A DNA stretch of 64,000 nucleotides. Origin: Oasisia sp. SBJ-2009. Lineage: Eukaryota; Annelida; Polychaeta; Sabellida; Siboglinidae. A program made the translations under genes and the position numbers. The stretch covers positions 29,717,634 to 29,781,633 of the forward strand of contig OZ024864.1 of NCBI GenBank assembly GCA_964017155.1. The letters run 5' to 3'. This document shows, in pieces, positions 1-11,325 of the stretch (within the stretch, counting starts at the first letter, position 1; every line of letters starts with the position of its first letter). The notes under the pieces were generated by a model. That model ran no database searches. It saw only the letters and a program-made list of their open reading frames with translations, and had not been told where the DNA came from.

Positions 1-45
1 AAGGGAGGAGGGGCAGGGGCGGTAGGAGGGGGTGGTGTGTCGTGA

Positions 46-261
46 TTACAGGTGTGCAGCATGTCTGGACTTGAAACAGCCCAGGGACTTGGCTGCCACT
101 GTGTCCTGGGGCAGGCTGTTCCAGTTGGGCACAGTCCTGGGGAAGGAGGGGATGTTGTAGCTGTGTGTGTTGTTCTTTCTGTGGCTCGATCTGTTTTCTG
201 TTGGCTTTGGTAGACATGTAGAATCAGTGGTGACGAGGCAGTGGTGAAACTTGTAGAACAT
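46..261 (-). mobile_element. LINE ORF2 C-terminal remnant
   Basis: A minus-strand open stretch ends in a segment reading SFPRTVPNWNSLPQDTVAA, followed by a GCFKSR-like end. In CR1/L2/Jockey-type non-LTR retrotransposons the reverse transcriptase protein typically ends with a 'FFPRTxxxWNSLP...FK' block, so this is most likely the dead 3' end of such an element. It lies in, or just past, the last visible intron of the HYKK-like gene. No RT catalytic core is visible here; the clade is not certain. Confidence 0.6.
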
Positions 262-631
262 TTTGAGTCAGGCTTTCTTACGGTGTTATGTACACTGTCA
301 TTCCAATTTCCCTCAATCACCCATAGTTCGATATCCTTCAAGTCCTCCACAACTGTCTTCTGTCATCCCTATTTCCCATCAGTATGTACGTCATGTGATC
401 TTCTTGATCTGTGAGCTATGTGGAAAACAGGTGCTAAAAAATAGTTCCCAAACTGGGGTATGCGTAGACTCCATGTTTACTTTTAAAATTATTACTTTTG
501 TGATCGTAACAAGTTTGTTATCAAATTCAGTCTGTTATTTCAGTGAAAATCATTGTAAATTTCCTTGCAGCCGTTTCGCTGCATTTGGAATATTTAACAG
601 AAAATAAGCCTGCTGATTGTGTGTGACTTAC

Positions 632-780
632 TCGAAGAGTGCGGTCAACAGCACCGATGTATCTGCCAACCTGGTGTATTATGTCTGGGGTGTAGGCAAT
701 CTCACACATGAGTGACCCTGGTTGGTAGGTCAATAGACGCACGACGTGAAGACTGGACTGACCGTCTGGGTCATCCTCAC
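632..780 (-). CDS. HYKK: HYKK-like coding exon C
   Basis: This exon encodes EDDPDGQSSLHVVRLLTYQP onward to AVDRTLR. It has an acceptor TTACCAG at its upstream (right) edge and a GTAAGT donor at 626-631. It is 149 nt and ends in phase 0. The next exon is outside the window. Confidence 0.8.
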
Positions 781-3700
781 CTGGTAACATACGGACAGAC
801 CAGCAAGTTCCTCTTGCCTTCGTAAATGGAGCAATGGGAAACCAATTCTAGCAACTAACACATTTCATCAGCATACTTATTTAGGGGTCATCCATAATTA
901 TCATCATTTTCACAACATTCACTTTTTCTGCCCCCACCCCCTCCCCCTCCCCCTTGAAAGTGTACAGAAATGTAAATGTTGAAAGTGATGACAGTGTTTC
1001 ACAGTTGCCATGTTTCGCAATAATAAAATCAAACCACTTCCCCTCCATCGCCATCTTTTCGTGCTTTGTTTTTCATTTGTATTCGAAAGAGGGCGCCAGT
1101 GGTCGTTTTGGCGGTCTTTACCTCTCCTTTGTGTGAGGATGAGCGAGTGAGCGATAAGTGGGCACTTCGTTTTTTTTTCCATTATTTTTCAACAGGTTTG
1201 TACGCTTGTGAAAATGATGATAATTATGGATGACCCCTTACCTGTCAAGAAACTTGTTTTTGAGATGTGGCTATTTGCAGTGACCTTCAATGAAAATGTT
1301 TAACACTTCAAAAACAGAAACGTTAAAGGTTTGACATAAACCCATCATATGTATCATTAAACAAACCTATAGCGTTACATTTTAAACGAAATTTACACTT
1401 GCTCATTTGGTCAGCTTGGCGTAAATGTTCTAAAAAATATAGTTTGATGAGACCTCATAAGATTATAATATTGTAACCACGGTATATACACAATTACAGA
1501 CTAGTCAGTTAATAGAACCCTGCCAAGTGCCAGAAACAACTAGAACTACTGAAGTATGTTGTCCATTTGTTTAGTGTTTAACTTCTACTGTTTAAGTATG
1601 GTACCACACAATGCTGGCTACAAAGAGAAAATGCAGCAGCAGTTTCAATTACAATATAGCTTTTTGTAGAAAGAGACCTATCAACCTGTCATTTGGACAG
1701 GTAAAACCTGTTTTGGACAGGTAAAAACATTGCTGGGTGTCACACGTATATTTGAAGTTTATATTTCAGGTCATAATACACATCTCAACTGGCTTGTATG
1801 TACATGAGTTAACATGCATGTGTCCACCAAAAACTGTGCATAATGTGTGTGCATGTCCTTGTCTGTAATTATCTGGACACAGATGGCAGGCTGCCACACA
1901 CTGTCCGTCTCATATTGACAAAGACCAACCTAATCACGTAGAAATAAGTCCAGGCATGCTGAAGAACCAATCATTTGTGCTTTTATAGGAAGAGAGACAC
2001 AGTGTGGAGGGCGTATAGCATGGTATAGGTTGAGAAACAGACGGTAAGAATTAACACAAGAAACAGACAGTAAGAATTAACACAAGAAACAGACAGTAAG
2101 AATTAACACAAGAAAGATACAGAATTAAAACAAGAAACAGACAGTGAGAATTAACACAAGAAACAGACAGTGAGAATTAGCACAACAAACAGACAGTGAG
2201 AATTAACACAAGAAACAGACAGTGAGATTTAACACAACAGACAGTGAGAATTAACATCAGAAACAGACAGTAATAATTAACATCAGAAACAGACAGTAAG
2301 AATTAACATCAGAAACAGACAGTAATAATTAACATCAGAAACAGACAGTAAGAATTAACATCAGAAACAGACAGTAAGAATTAACATCAGAAACAGACAG
2401 TAAGAATTAACATCAGAACAGTAAGAATGATTACATACATGCCATTTTTCTTTGAACAATGATTAAAAAGCACAGAATATAGAACTAAGAGACGAGCTGC
2501 TGACATCGTCTGTCACCTACAGTTGTTGTTCTCAGGGCCGGCCTCTGGTGTGTGTTCTGCCTTGATCCTCTCAAGCCTGTTGTCTTCCCCTCGCACATTC
2601 ACCACTGGCTGGGGACAACTGAAGCCTGCCTGGTGGAGCTGCCGCTGTATCGCACTCTCAGCATCTCAAACAACATCACCACATGGAATGTCACAACATT
2701 CTAACTGGGCATCTTTATTTACGATTATGGCACCTTGGTTTATGATTATGGCATGTTTATTTACGACGATGGCATAACTTACGCACTGAGACACAACTGC
2801 ACACACAACACGTATCTAAGTCTTGTGACAACAAATTTATGAATGTGAGAACTTTAAACAATGAACATTATTTTTACCTTCTTAAAGGCATTATTAACAC
2901 AGTTTAAAATAATGTAAGTTATGATATAAAAACGTTCAGCTTTATAACAAAACTGCTTGAAGTTGGCCCAAACAAATACAAATGTCATCACCCTAAATAA
3001 ATTAAGTAAACATGTCACATTAACAATATTTCTCTTATTGTTTGTCTAGTTATTATTTATTCATAAATATGCATTTGTGCAAATGTTTATTCTAAAATTG
3101 TATTCAATATCTGGCAAATATACATACCAGTAAAGTAAATGAAATATAATTTGTAATTTACAAAATCACCGTCTTATGAAAACTGTTTGAAATGTCTTTG
3201 TGAGAAATGTTTGGTAAATGTTATATCATATATAAAACATACTGGCAATAGTGCCACCACAACACTAACTGCTGATATAAACATAATATATGCTATAATA
3301 TTTTCATTTACCAGATTAAATGTGCAAAACAGTTCTGGAATAATCATAATGAAATATGTTCTACCTTGAATTAAATGTTAATGATTTATGTTCACTTCAA
3401 ACAAAGCTGCTTCAGGATCATTTGAACCTTCCAATCACAGGAAAACATTTTCAACTAAATAATACACTTTTAAAAATTACAAAGTACTTAATTTTTTATA
3501 AATTTGCAATATTATAATTTATAATTAATTATTAGTACATGTATTTATTATTACTACTTACCGACATGTTTCTTGAGGGAATCCAAGGAGTTCAAAACTT
3601 TGAAGACATATCCATGGGGCCAGAGCTCAGCAATGTGGGGATTGTCATAGTTGCTGTCTACAGTGATAAAATAGTTGCGATCATCGTAACTATTTAGTTC

Positions 3701-3835
3701 CTTAATGGTCTTTACTTGCAGGCCAAATAGTGACTCGATCAGACCAATCGCAGTCTTCTGGGACATTTGTGGGCGAATACTTTGCCCTGGTTGCAGCATG
3801 GTGGCAGCACCTGTATCAACTGCTTCATTGTGCAT
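632..3835 (-). CDS. HYKK: Hydroxylysine kinase (HYKK/AGPHD1-like), 5' part, three exons
   Basis: Hydroxylysine kinase phosphorylates 5-hydroxy-L-lysine using GTP, in lysine breakdown; it belongs to the aminoglycoside-phosphotransferase (APH) fold. Three exons splice in frame: 3562-3835, 2521-2664 and 632-780. Recognisable parts are LIESLFGLQV and SYDDRNY (N-lobe), GYVFKVLNS (the beta-3 strand with the ATP-site lysine), a block around LHQAGFSCPQPVV, and VVRLLTYQPG followed by HQVGRYIGAVDRTL. All line up in order with vertebrate HYKK as I recall it. The catalytic loop and C-lobe (Brenner HGDLN motif) are not in the window, so the 3' exons lie to the left of base 1. The start is taken at the ATG at 3835; a candidate acceptor at about 3876 suggests an upstream non-coding exon. 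Function is inferred by homology. Confidence 0.82.
884..1237. mobile_element. PIF/Harbinger-like MITE, 354 bp
   Basis: The two ends are essentially perfect inverted repeats of about 31 bp starting GGGGTCATCCATAATTATCA. The element is flanked on both sides by TTA (881-883 and 1238-1240). A GGG-starting terminus with a 3-bp TTA target duplication fits PIF/Harbinger elements. There is no transposase frame, so it is non-autonomous. It sits inside the HYKK-like intron between exons C and B. The interior has a C-rich tract around 930-955. Confidence 0.75.
1241..2037. other. HYKK intron, no feature seen
   Basis: Intronic sequence between exons B and C. I see only a short local duplication around 1686-1735 (two copies of a TTTGGACAGGTAAAA-like word) and no gene or mobile element. 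Confidence 0.5.
2038..2433. repeat. 26-bp minisatellite in HYKK intron
   Basis: About 15 copies of a 26-bp unit built on AACAGACAGTAAGAATTAAC. An early sub-block carries CACA between units and a later one carries CATC, so two variants expanded in sequence. Unlike the PYROXD2 and PCGF1 arrays, the unit does not match a flanking exon edge. Confidence 0.9.
2521..2664 (-). CDS. HYKK: HYKK-like coding exon B
   Basis: Read from the minus strand, this exon gives DAESAIQRQLHQAGF then CPQPVVNVRGEDNRLERIKA. The first codon is split with exon A. The acceptor is TTTGAG at 2665-2670. The donor that keeps the frame into exon C is GTAGGT at 2515-2520. A second GT 4 nt downstream would break the frame. This matches the HYKK region between beta-3 and the hinge. 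Confidence 0.72.
3562..3835 (-). CDS. HYKK: HYKK-like first coding exon A
   Basis: This exon runs from ATG at 3835 to a GTAAGT donor at 3556-3561, 274 nt, ending in phase 1. It encodes the N-lobe with LIESLFGLQV, SYDDRNYFITV and GYVFKVLNS. A further in-frame ATG at codon 13 is an alternative start. The polypyrimidine-AG at about 3876 could be the acceptor for this exon. Confidence 0.8.
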
Positions 3836-3875
3836 GTTGTTGATTTTATTTTGTCTTCGTTGGACACGTCTTTTA

Positions 3876-5207
3876 CTGAAAAAGAATATTGTATGTACAA
3901 ATTTGTGTAGATATATTATGAAGAGACATCTAGAGGAATTGAATTCCCATGCACCTTGAGCACTGCTGACTTAATTAGCCCGAGTACAATCTTGCGAAAT
4001 ATTGTTCAAAGTTATCTCAACCAGTCATATCTGTTTTGGTTGATTACAGCCATGATTGATTGTAAACATGTTCATGTTACATATCATATTTGTGAGGAGG
4101 AAGTGATTATTTAACTGCTGTGTAATTGTAAGTTACAACCGTTAACTAGTAAGAATGGTCGATTGAATATATAATTCTACTGCCATATTTATCATAGTGG
4201 CTGCTTGAAGCGAGGCAAGGGTGTTTGTGTATCAAGATATTGTCATACTTCCCAAAGCAAAACTTCAAATCAAATATTAATGATTCAATTACCATTTTCC
4301 AAAGGCAAACAAATCATAATCATACTTGATTGTTGCCAAACTAATTGTAGTTACTATTACAATCACAATTAAAATGTTCTTGTGCATATTTGTATTGTCC
4401 GTGTTCAAACTGGGTAAGTAAGCTGTCATATATGTTCCACTTTACAAATTCATACTGCTCTGTGTCTGTTCCACCTGTTGGCACAGCCAGTTGATAAACA
4501 AATCAAAATCATAATAGTATTTTTGTTTGTTCTTAGATACTGGAGATCCGGAGATATTGTAAAAAGTTATCTCAAAGACTCCGTAGAGCATCAACCATCT
4601 GTAGACACAGGCTGAAACTGCTTCTCGCTTAACTCCCTGGCTTTCTCAACTTATATGAGAAGTATTCAGCCATGCAGCTATTAATGACAAATACAATGCA
4701 TGATTGGTTCTTCACTGAAATGCTTTCGAAACCAGTATACAAAAAACTAGGATATTGACAGGTCGCAATTATAAAAACTGCATGTAATGCCTGGTGTAGT
4801 GCTTGCCCATATGATTCACAATTCTAAAACAAGATACTAGCTTTGGCCTTTGGCTGGTGCTTATTTTGAACTATGAACAAAAAACAGTCTGCAACAGTAA
4901 AAAAACCTGTACATAGTTTCCATTATGATACAATCCAATATTAAAATAATCTTTCATGTGTTATTTGTGTAAAATATATAAACTGTTACCCAACTGTGTT
5001 AAAGTGAAAAAAAAGGCAACAGTTTAGTGTTATGCACCTAAAAGAGTTTACACTAGCTAATCATTTGCATCTACAATCCAATTTTTCACCTTAGTGGTTA
5101 CCTCAGAAAGTGGTCTTAAAGTGGGAAAATCTAGCTAAATCACCGACACCATGAACCGGCCCATCTTGGACCTTGCAACCAATCACAACCCAGCAGTTTG
5201 GAAAAGT
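3876..5207. other. Upstream region of HYKK, no gene seen
   Basis: An AT-rich stretch on the 5' side of the HYKK-like gene. The promoter and any non-coding first exon should lie here or beyond, but I found no convincing TATA box, CpG cluster or coding frame. Confidence 0.4.
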
Positions 5208-7310
5208 AATACGTCAGAGAGTCGTCTGCTGGTTCAGCTGTCATAACAGAGAGCCAAGCGGTACGCTAAAAGTTGCCTTACGTCGGTTTACCACGAAATC
5301 GCGACAGCAATATGCCACACTGTTCCTCATACGCTTATGGTAACAGTACAGTGAAAGACAGTATCAGTAAGATGTCTTCTTGTTAACCTATGAATCGAGC
5401 AGAACTGAAACAGTGGTTCGGTGGATTCGTTTGGTCGACTTTGGACAGTCACAGACACAGCGCGGATCCTAGACGACCCGATTTGATTGACCTAACCATC
5501 AAAACGACCACCAACAGCCGCCAAACTTCTCCTCACATATCTTACATACATATGTATACACTATGTTATGTAATAAAATCTCTTGCATTCATCTAACGAA
5601 GAAAATTCACACACAAAAACGCGCAGACCTCGAGTACAACTTGTTCGGCCGCCCAGCGTTACCGTAAAATCGCTTTTAAAAGCTTTACACAAAATACCGC
5701 TACACGCCACGTTTCTGACTGCGAATATTTAATTGTTTTACTTCACACGCGCGAAATAGTTTAATTACTTATAAATAATATAATAATAATAATTAATTAT
5801 TATCATCACTATGATTTGCAGGAAATTATAAGTTTTATTATTTTTATATTGATATTTTATTTTTATAATTGTTCATATATGTTTCTAGTATATTTATGAT
5901 TTTTTTCTTCTGGTGTGTATTTGTTGTTTAGCATTTTAATGTATGTAAAACGCCATGAACAAGTTTAAATTGGATGTGGCGCTATATTAAATAAACAAAT
6001 AATTTTTTTTATTATAATATAATATTTTATTTATGTAGCGCCACATCCATAATTGTTTGTGGCGCTTCACAAAATAATGCTATTAAAAATACAATAAAGA
6101 GAAAACTACCCATAGATAATATTATTTAAAAATAAATAATGAAAATACATGTTTCTATAACATTAACTAAGCTGACTTATCAGTCATAAATAAACATACA
6201 AATTACATAACAACAATTGTAATAAATGAATATAAAAGTATGGTTAATAGTAATAAATAATTAAAGTTGTAAAATAAGTACGACGTAATAATAATTTTCA
6301 TTCAGCACATACACAACCATTATGCATAAGAACATATTACTGAAGCTATTTGTTCTACTCATGAATGACATTTCCACCATCAGATATGTAATAATTATTA
6401 TTTTTGAACAAGACACTTTATTAATTATCGGAACAATAAATCACTAAAATGTAAAAATGAATATGAATATATGGGAAATATTATGGTGGTAGAAAAAGAA
6501 GGATTTAAAAAGAGTAATATTAACATGTTGTTGTTTTAGTTATTATTGTTAAAACATCGCTTATGTAATATAAGCTTGCATGCTCGCAGTACACGCGGGA
6601 TGTTTATAGAAATATTGATAAAATAAACAATGTGACTTCATTGAAAAACACGTCATTTCCTTTTTCTTTTATAACTAATAGGCAATTTTGGATAATTATG
6701 CAGACACATGTATTTTTTATATTTATTTTTAAATATTACCTGTGGGTAGCATTCTTATTATTGCATATACCTTAATAACAGTATGTTGAATAGAAGAGAA
6801 GAGAATTGTGGATTTGGCGCTATATAAAATAAACTAATAAAATTATATATTTGTATATTAAATTGTTATTTGTTATCAACTCTATTAGACCCATATCACC
6901 AAAGCGTTGCCTTAGTTTGCCGTTTAACATTTTCTGCAGATCATAGTGATGCAGCTAATTATTATTATATTATTTATAATTAATTAAACTAATTCGCGCG
7001 TGCGAATGCAGTAAGGTTAATAAATATTCGCGCGCCATCTAGCGGTATTTTGTGTAAAGCTAACTTATAATAGCGAGTTTACGGTAGTCGAAGTTGTCGA
7101 GTTGCCGTTCGCCAAGATTTGCGTTTCTGTTGTGAATTTTCTTCGTTAGACAAATACAAGTGATTTTTTTGTAATGTAGTGTATGTATATGTATGTAAGA
7201 AATGTGGGGAGATGTTTGGCGGCTGTTGGCGGTCGTTTTCGTGGTTAGGTTAGAAAGTAACAGATAATAATATGCATGCACAGTTCACGCCGACCAAGAA
7301 GACTCTCTGA
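5208..7310. mobile_element. Large inverted-repeat (foldback-like) element
   Basis: The segment 5485-5730 and the reverse complement of 7015-7260 are clearly homologous. Both contain CAACAGCCGCCAAAC, TCTAACGAAGAAAATTCACA and TTTACACAAAATACCGCTA. The outer edges also match (ACGTCAGAGAGTC near 5211 and its complement near 7300). The arms are unequal: the left has extra sequence at 5240-5480. The 1.3-kb middle is very AT-rich and includes facing LINE/SINE-type tails (GGATGTGGCGCTATA at 5972; its complement at 6035-6048; another tail at 6813). There is no transposase. It may be a foldback transposon or two copies of one element in opposite orientation. Confidence 0.55.
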
Positions 7311-7503
7311 CGTCATTTTGTTTCTCAAATGGCGTAGTCTGTAGACTTTCTATGTCTATGTGTTTTACATTTTTTTCCTGGTAAACCACTGACGTTAAAA
7401 ATATGATTGTTGTTGGAAGTTGTTACTTTTTATTAACTCTGTTAATCCCATATGATCCAAACATTGACTTTGTTTTCCCTTTAAGCGTCTCCTTTTGACA
7501 CGG

Positions 7504-7564
7504 AGGAGAATCTCCTCATTATTCTTGTCTTTACTAAAGACAAGAATAATGAGGAGATTCTCCT
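7504..7564. repeat. Perfect 61-nt palindrome
   Basis: A 30-bp arm (7504-7533) is followed by one base and then its exact reverse complement (7535-7564). The arm begins AGGAGAATCTCCTCATTATT. There are no mismatches. It could extrude as a cruciform or fold as an RNA hairpin. Confidence 0.95.
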
Positions 7565-7597
7565 AAAGACTTTAGGGATAACCCCTCAGCCTTAGTC

Positions 7598-7852
7598 TTA
7601 GACAGACTTTTCCACAACCGAGTCATAATGCACAATTCCACTAGGTGTCACTACTTGTTTTAGAACGACGATTTCGAGTAGTGATCGCTGCGTTCGATGC
7701 TCAACCACAGAAAGTAAAGATAACAAACCTTGGCCTTTGAGCCTGGCGTGACTTGGTCTTGAGTTGACACGAAATTGATGAATCTGTGAACACGTCTGAA
7801 AAGGCTTGTCAATGAATGTCGCAAAGATGTCTGTGTCGTCGGCAATGACCAT
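7598..7852 (-). pseudogene. Unassigned 84-codon open frame, perhaps a transposon relic
   Basis: The frame begins MVIADDTDIFATF and is otherwise unrecognised. A 'DDTD(V/I)F' stretch of this kind occurs in some transposon-encoded nuclease-like proteins, so a decayed mobile-element fragment is possible. I see no neighbouring exon, splice sites or conserved domain. This is a weak call. Confidence 0.2.
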
Positions 7853-8210
7853 GTGGAATGGACTCGTTCGTGTTTATAATCTCAAGTCGTCTGCGTGTGC
7901 AGCTGCAAATCGGCGTAGAACGTAGTCTAAGTGTAATGACGCATGAGCAAAACTAATAGTGTGATTAATTACGGCGTATTGATTTTGCTCTCGTCATAGA
8001 ACTGTGCTGCTGTCTAGCGACTAAACACCTGTGAATTCCGAGACTCCGAGGAGCGGCGCCACCATCCCGCAAGAAGGGCTGAGTCGTAGACGACACACCG
8101 TTGTGTCCGTGTGCGTGGCGCCTGTGTGTGTCTGTGTAGTGTGTATGTGCCGCTAATGTGCGCGCAATGGCGTAGACAGGATTTTTTTACTTTTTTACTC
8201 CGACAACCAA

Positions 8211-8541
<331 letters not shown>

Positions 8542-8630
8542 TTTGAAGGCATAGGAAACAACAGAAATCGCGTTGTGGTAATTTGTGTTGTAACTAAAAA
8601 ATAATAACAGCCATTGTAATAGCCACAATC

Positions 8631-8682
8631 CGATCCAATTATATATGCACATATATTTGGCTTATTTCGTCTACTTTTCATG

Positions 8683-8750
<68 letters not shown>

Positions 8751-10798
8751 ATCAATCAATCAATCAATCACTTTATTGTCCTTGAAAAGGATATGCATTG
8801 TACAACTCATGATCTACAATATATGGGATGGTCACAACAAAATGCGAGTGAATTCCAGATATATCCACTATAAGAACAGTTCAACCGGTTGACAGCAATA
8901 TGAATCATTTAGCATTCAACATTCTAATGGCCACAGGCACAAAATTCCTGCTATAGCGAGATGTTTTATATTTTATACAACGGTATCTCCTTCGAGACGG
9001 AAGTACATGGAAGAACGTAGAGAGCGGGTGATGAGACTCAGTAGCGACAGCACGAGCTTTCTTCAAAATTGCATGGTCGATTATTTCGGAGAGCATAGGT
9101 GTAAGTAAGCCAATGATCTTGGCGGAAACGTGTGAGATTTTGAGAAGCCTGTTACGGTTTTTCACCGAAAGAGCAGGGTAGTAACAAATGCTGCAGTAGG
9201 TTATGAGAGGCTCAATTATGCTACGGTAAAGACGTAGAAGAAGTAGTGGATCAACGTAGAAAGCTCGTAACTTTCGAAGAACGTGCAGTCGCTGCTGAGA
9301 CTTCTTCTGCACGGCTGTAACATGCTTTGTAAATGACAATTTTTCATCTAAGATAACACCGAGGTACTTGAAAGAATCAACCTGTTCCACAGGTTCACCG
9401 TTGATGACAATAGGACTATTGACAGTTCTATTTCGACGGAAGTCAATGCACATTTCTTTGGTTTTGGAAACATTCAGATGTAGAAAATTGTTACTGCACC
9501 AACTAGAGAAACGTACCACTGAAGAAACATATGACTGGTATGAGGCAAAATTACTCAAAAGAGCGAGCATGGCTGTATCATCAGAACACCTCACATATTG
9601 GGTAGATGGATCCACACTCCGACAGTCATTTGTATACAAAGTGTACAAAAATGGGCTCAGGACACAACCCTGAGGCGCACATGTGTTGCTAACAATCACT
9701 GGTGACTTTATGTCACCCACTCGAACACACTGCGGGCGATTACTTAGGAAATTTAAAACCCAGTGAACAAATGCGGCTGGAACTTCTAGTTTCTGTAGTT
9801 TATCAATCATGACATGCCTTTGTATTGTATTAAATGCTGAACTGAAATCTATAAATAGGATTCGAGCATAGTTACCAGCTGTCTCCATGTGTTCGAATAG
9901 TTTGTGTAGAAGGCAAGCTATTGCATCGTCAGTGCCTCTTCTTGAACGGTAAGCGAACTGATATGGGTCCAGTTGAGATTGAACATGTGGGAGAATGTGA
10001 GACAAAATCAGTCTTTCAAAACATTTCATGACGATGGACGTTAGGGCCACAGGTCTGAAGTGGTTTAACTCTGACGGTGATGACATGTTAGGGACGGGTA
10101 CCACTATAGACGTTTCCAGATGGTAGGAATCACACCTGTATCCACAGACTCTTTAAACAGTGGCTGAAATACTCTCAATTGCACACTCTTTAAGTAAGCG
10201 GCCTGGAATGCCTTCTGGACCAGGAGCTTTACTAGCCTTAGACTTTTTGAATTGATTTGTGACATCCACGGTAGAAATGTCAAAATCACCTGGTACGGGT
10301 AAAGGGCCAGCAGCTAGGAGCGACTCACGCTCAATAGAAAAATCATGGGTGTCAAATCTGTTATAAAACAAATTTAAGTCTAAAGCAAATTTCAACGGAT
10401 CAGTAGTTGAAGGGACAGATAATCTGTCAACACGACCTGACATCTTTTTCAAGTGCGCAAAGGCCTATTTAGTGTTCATGCAGCTAAACTCATTTTCAAC
10501 CTTTTCACGATACCTTTGTTTTGCTTGCGAGATTTCTGTTTGTAGCTGTCTGTGTGCATTTTTCATTGTATGTATGTCCTTAGTGCGGTATGCGAGTTGT
10601 CTTTCCTTAAGCGTGTTTTTTATATCAGACGTGATCCAAGGCTTTTAATTAGGATAAACAATCACAGTTTTCATTGGAATGGTAGAGTCCATGCAAAAGG
10701 TAATGTAGTCCGTAATGATAGAAGCATGTTCATATAGGTTCACTGAATCGGGTGCAAACACACCCCAATCTGTGCAAGCCAGAGATCCCTATATATAC

Positions 10799-10863
<65 letters not shown>

Positions 10864-10917
10864 GATGAATAATAGACGAAATAGGCCAAATATGTGTGTG
10901 TATATATAATTTGATCG
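8631..10917. mobile_element. Hairpin MITE with (AT)n core, apparently split by a LINE
   Basis: The left arm (about 8631-8692) contains TTTGGCTTATTTCGTCTAC. The right arm (about 10858-10917) is its reverse complement with a few changes. Both arms run straight into long AT tracts (8682-8748 and 10799-10860) that flank the LINE at 8747-10790. The simplest reading is a small hairpin element with an AT core that later received the LINE insertion. Confidence 0.6.
8747..10790 (-). mobile_element. 5'-truncated CR1-superclade LINE with dead reverse transcriptase
   Basis: On the minus strand this carries the linker before the RT (KPWITSDIKNTL), the RT start (SKASKAPGPEGIPG), FRPVALTSIVMKCFERLIL, LFIDFSSAFNTIQ, CAPQGCVLSPFLYTLYTNDC, and a C-terminal region with SFKYLGVILD and SIIEPLITYC. 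The main open frame is 8905-10104. The upstream part lies in other frames (10153-10452, stop before it), so the protein is broken by frameshifts. The catalytic YADD box reads CSDD. The 3' end is a short tetranucleotide tail (TGAT on the minus strand, 8749-8770), as in CR1/Rex1-type elements. The endonuclease is missing: the copy is 5'-truncated at about 10790. It is not expected to be active. Confidence 0.88.
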
Positions 10918-11325
10918 AGAATACATCATACGAGAATATGTGGACACGAAAGTGTCAACAAACTACGTAATAAAACCTTAATAAAACATTCTTTAATCAA
11001 CCATTTCTTAACCTGGCTTTCAAACTAGCATCGAACCGGCGAACACCAAGCCTGCGGCATTAGATACCCTAACATTATAGCAAACCGTCATTCGTAAATG
11101 GTGCGAGAATGTATGGCGTGATGCAAAAATGTATAACTCAAAATCCTGACCTGACAAATCTAACTTCAGGTTTGGAATCAACATATTGGATTTAATCTAA
11201 AAAGATTACTACTACCCATTAGTAAACATGGCAGTATTGCGAAATAGGCAACAGAAAAAAAGGACTAAGTGCACGAAATCAACATGAAATCCACGAAAAC
11301 GACTAAGTCCTACGTGAAATATGTA

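Noticed and set aside
2515..2520. Donor 4 nt further downstream at HYKK exon B
   Set aside because: GTGACA would leave phase 2 and not join exon C in frame; GTAGGT keeps the frame.
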